Below are positions 62,566 to 64,000 of a stretch of DNA of 64,000 bases, one piece after another. The notes beneath the pieces are model-generated. The model saw only the letters and a list, made by a program, of their open reading frames with translations. It did not search any database and was not told the origin of the DNA. The stretch's first letter is position 1. Each line of letters opens with the position of its first letter. Both the position numbers and the translations under genes were made by a program. Origin of the DNA: CAIQPS01 sp963843455 (GTDB taxonomy: Bacteria > Actinomycetota > Thermoleophilia > RBG-16-64-13); contig CAWJKE010000002.1 of the NCBI GenBank assembly GCA_963843455.1, forward strand, positions 1-64,000, in the 5' to 3' direction.

Positions 62566-63576
62566 CTAGGCCAACTCGCGGCTGCGATCGGGCAGTTCCT
62601 CGTAGTGGAACAGCCGGTTGTAGTCGATAAGACCGGCCAGCGCGCCGGTCCGGCGCACGTGGATGCCCTGCTCCTCGAGGATGGCCACCGGATTGAGCCC
62701 GCCGACGACGACCAGGCCCAGCCGCCCTTCGCTGACGGGGATCTTGAGCAGCGACTGGCCCGGCCAGCCGATCAGGAAAAGCCCGCCGAGCCCGACCTTC
62801 TCCATTTTCGCCCCGAGCGCCAGGACGTGGTCGCGGCTGTCGGCCGGGACCTCGCGGAAGCTGGCACCTATGAGCCCGTTCCCGGTCCGCGTGGCCCCCA
62901 CATAGTCGGTCATCACGCTGCGGATGAAGATCTCCAGAGGGTCGAGGGTCGTCCCATCGTAGTTGATGAACTCGGCGAACCGCGTGGGCTTGCCCTCGCG
63001 TAACTCCAGGAGGCCGCCGAAGCGCGAGTGGGTCGGGATGCCGTGAGCGACGAGCACGCCGTTCATGGTGATGGAGCACACGGTGCCGATCCCGACGCTG
63101 CCCTCGGGGATGGTCCCGTGCCCCACCTGCTCTCCCGGGCGGAACAGAGCCATCAGCTTCCCCATGGCGTACCCGGCGCGGAACACGTCCCCGATGAGCG
63201 GCACCGACCGCTCGAGCTGACTCCGCTCGATCAGGCTCAAGTTGAGCACGACCGTCCCCGTCTTGCTGGCCAGATCGAAGTCCATCTTGTAGGTCATCTG
63301 GTCGATCTTGGCCGAAAGGATGCCTACCTTGTCAAAACCCCGGGCGCTGTCGAGCTCGCCCGCTCCCCGCTTCGTGATAGCCCGCCCATTCCGGCCCAGG
63401 TTCTGGGTGAGGCCGGCCTTGTCCATGTCGAGGAGGTGGAAGCGGACGGTCCTCTCACTGATGTCGTGACCCATCGCCGCCAGCCGCTCGGTTATCCCCG
63501 AGCTGCCCAACGGTTTATCGGCCTCCTGGAGGATCCGCAGGATCGCGACGCGCTTCACTTCGGTCTTCTCTCTCAT
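62566..63576 (-). CDS. nrpR: NrpR-type transcriptional regulator (HTH plus one NRD/DUF128 domain)
   Basis: 336 residues from ATG 63576. The winged helix is VKRVAILRILQEADKPLGSS, GITERLAAMGHDISERTVRF and HLLDMDKAGLTQNLGRNGRA. The NRD domain has DKVGILSAKIDQMTYKMDFD, GYAMGKLMALFRPGEQVGHG, VGIGTVCSITMNGVLVAHGI and GGLLELREGKPTRFAEFINY, then DPLEIFIRSVMTDYVGA. In archaea NrpR represses nitrogen genes and responds to 2-oxoglutarate; bacterial homologues are scattered among anaerobes. It lies 90 nt upstream of the redox cluster, same strand, with the palindrome between. Confidence 0.88.
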   Translation of the reverse strand: MREKTEVKRVAILRILQEADKPLGSSGITERLAAMGHDISERTVRFHLLDMDKAGLTQNLGRNGRAITKRGAGELDSARGFDKVGILSAKIDQMTYKMDFDLASKTGTVVLNLSLIERSQLERSVPLIGDVFRAGYAMGKLMALFRPGEQVGHGTIPEGSVGIGTVCSITMNGVLVAHGIPTHSRFGGLLELREGKPTRFAEFINYDGTTLDPLEIFIRSVMTDYVGATRTGNGLIGASFREVPADSRDHVLALGAKMEKVGLGGLFLIGWPGQSLLKIPVSEGRLGLVVVGGLNPVAILEEQGIHVRRTGALAGLIDYNRLFHYEELPDRSRELA

Positions 63577-63592
63577 AGAGCCGATGTTACCA

Positions 63593-63632
63593 GCAAATCT
63601 ACCGCTAATCGCGGACCAAACGGCAGATTTGC
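63593..63632. promoter_or_regulatory. Inverted repeat upstream of nrpR, candidate autoregulatory site
   Basis: GCAAATCTACCG (63593-63604) and CGGCAGATTTGC (63621-63632) are complementary at 11 of 12 positions, with a 16-nt spacer. The arms lie 17-56 nt before the nrpR ATG, where the promoter should be. The half-site shares CCG/CGG with the cluster operator. Confidence 0.5.
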
Positions 63633-63756
63633 CGCCCACGTGACAAACCACATCGATGCCCGGAGCGGCCGTGCCTGCGCGGTTCGCTTGCATGCCGCGG
63701 GTGAAATGGGCCACGATGCTCGGGTCCCGGCAGAGCAGCCGTTGCCAGATACATAC

Positions 63757-63770
63757 CGGCAATATTGCCG
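63757..63770. promoter_or_regulatory. Perfect 14-bp palindrome upstream of nrpR
   Basis: CGGCAATATTGCCG at 63757-63770 is fully self-complementary. Its half CGGCAA/T resembles the CGGCAGAT arm of the repeat nearer nrpR, so the two could be sites of one regulator. It is about 180 nt from the nrpR start. Confidence 0.4.
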
Positions 63771-64000
63771 CACTGTGACCGCCTTCCACAATATCTGTTT
63801 GCCTATTCTCGCTCTAAATTGGCAACTATTTGCCCTGGATGGGGTTGCTGGTCCGGCAACTTCCTGATACAGTCGCGGCACTTCACTGCTGTGAACAGTG
63901 CAGTATGGGACGTGAAGAGGGGGAGCGGGGCGGACGGCCGCAGCCACGGTCCGGCTGTTCGTTTCTCCCGATGTGTCAAAGCTTGGCGTGGCAACCCCTG

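Larger units (their letters stand above)
63577..64000. other. Upstream region of nrpR to the window edge
   Basis: About 420 nt with no supported gene. It contains the inverted repeats listed separately and a less GC-rich stretch at 63760-63850. Reading frames crossing it have no ribosome site or recognisable protein. Confidence 0.35.

Noticed and set aside
62566..63789. Start of nrpR at 63789
   Set aside because: The additional 71 residues have no similarity to the family and cross the inverted repeats; ATG 63576 begins exactly before the HTH.
1..64000. tRNA, rRNA and riboswitch search
   Set aside because: No cloverleaf, conserved rRNA segment or known riboswitch core was recognised by eye on either strand.

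Overview
The window is Actinomycetota-like in flavour but almost certainly not one clean genomic segment. Positions 1 to about 8816 are very GC-rich and carry respiratory genes of an aerobic-type actinobacterium (Acidimicrobiia-like by gene content). These are a split cytochrome b with an inserted ferredoxin, a geranylgeranyl-reductase-family flavoprotein, and nuoABCD. nuoD stops dead in mid-domain near 8816, and unrelated sequence on the other strand follows. The remaining 55 kb fits an anaerobic actinobacterial or deep-branching relative: surface glycan genes, an NrpR-type regulator, an HdrA-type iron-sulfur domain, DGC putative zinc proteins and a lipoyl carrier. No rRNA, tRNA or CRISPR was seen, so taxonomy is inference.

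Layout. 1-8816: respiratory block, riddled with single-base frameshifts. 8817-19200: glycan locus A on the minus strand (epimerase, Wzy-like polymerase, a GT-like protein, a UGM-like flavoprotein, Wzt/Wzm ABC exporter, gmd, and a broken fcl and GINT1-like gene). 19488-21152: a small HTH gene and the first nucleotide-sugar dehydrogenase (WbpA-like). 21122-28756: a phage-derived island with a GpA-type terminase pair, a Gp3-like recombination-directionality-factor homologue, a PD-(D/E)XK Fe-S nuclease and an unknown protein. It is flanked by diverged direct repeats that each hold a Cro/C1-type HTH gene. 28980-32233: M1 peptidase lipoprotein and a fused Wzz/BY-kinase. 32337-37509: two secreted beta-helix proteins, the first split by a complete IS. 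37659-56008: glycan locus B (methyltransferases, four GT4 enzymes, AsnB/WbpS-like amidotransferase, a second Wzy, Wzx, GINT1-like protein, FemAB/BcsL-type acyltransferases and several gene stubs). 56383-57690: second WbpA-like dehydrogenase. 57756-63576: a compact minus-strand redox cluster ending in a stand-alone homocysteine methyltransferase and headed by nrpR.

How it works together. The WbpA copies would make UDP-GlcNAcA-type sugars, and AsnB may amidate them. Gmd makes GDP-4-keto-6-deoxymannose. Glycosyltransferases build repeat units, and both Wzx/Wzy and Wzm/Wzt export routes are present; the Wzz-kinase would set chain length.

The most interesting part is 58.7-63.6 kb. An HdrA N-terminal-like protein, a 2x[4Fe-4S] ferredoxin, three DGC-domain proteins, a GcvH-like lipoyl carrier, an ArsR-thioredoxin fusion and two small thioredoxin folds are almost all start-stop overlapped. 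They sit behind a near-consensus promoter (TTGCTT-N17-TATAAT) covered by a perfect palindrome TTATAACCG-N6-CGGTTATAA beside an NrpR homologue. I read this as a regulated thiol/lipoate electron- or sulfur-transfer module whose substrate is unknown.

Data quality. Frameshifts cluster at 1-8.8, 9-19, 21.8-23.4 and 60.9-62 kb. The 24.7-38 kb stretch reads cleanly. Many broken genes are therefore probably sequencing indels rather than biology.
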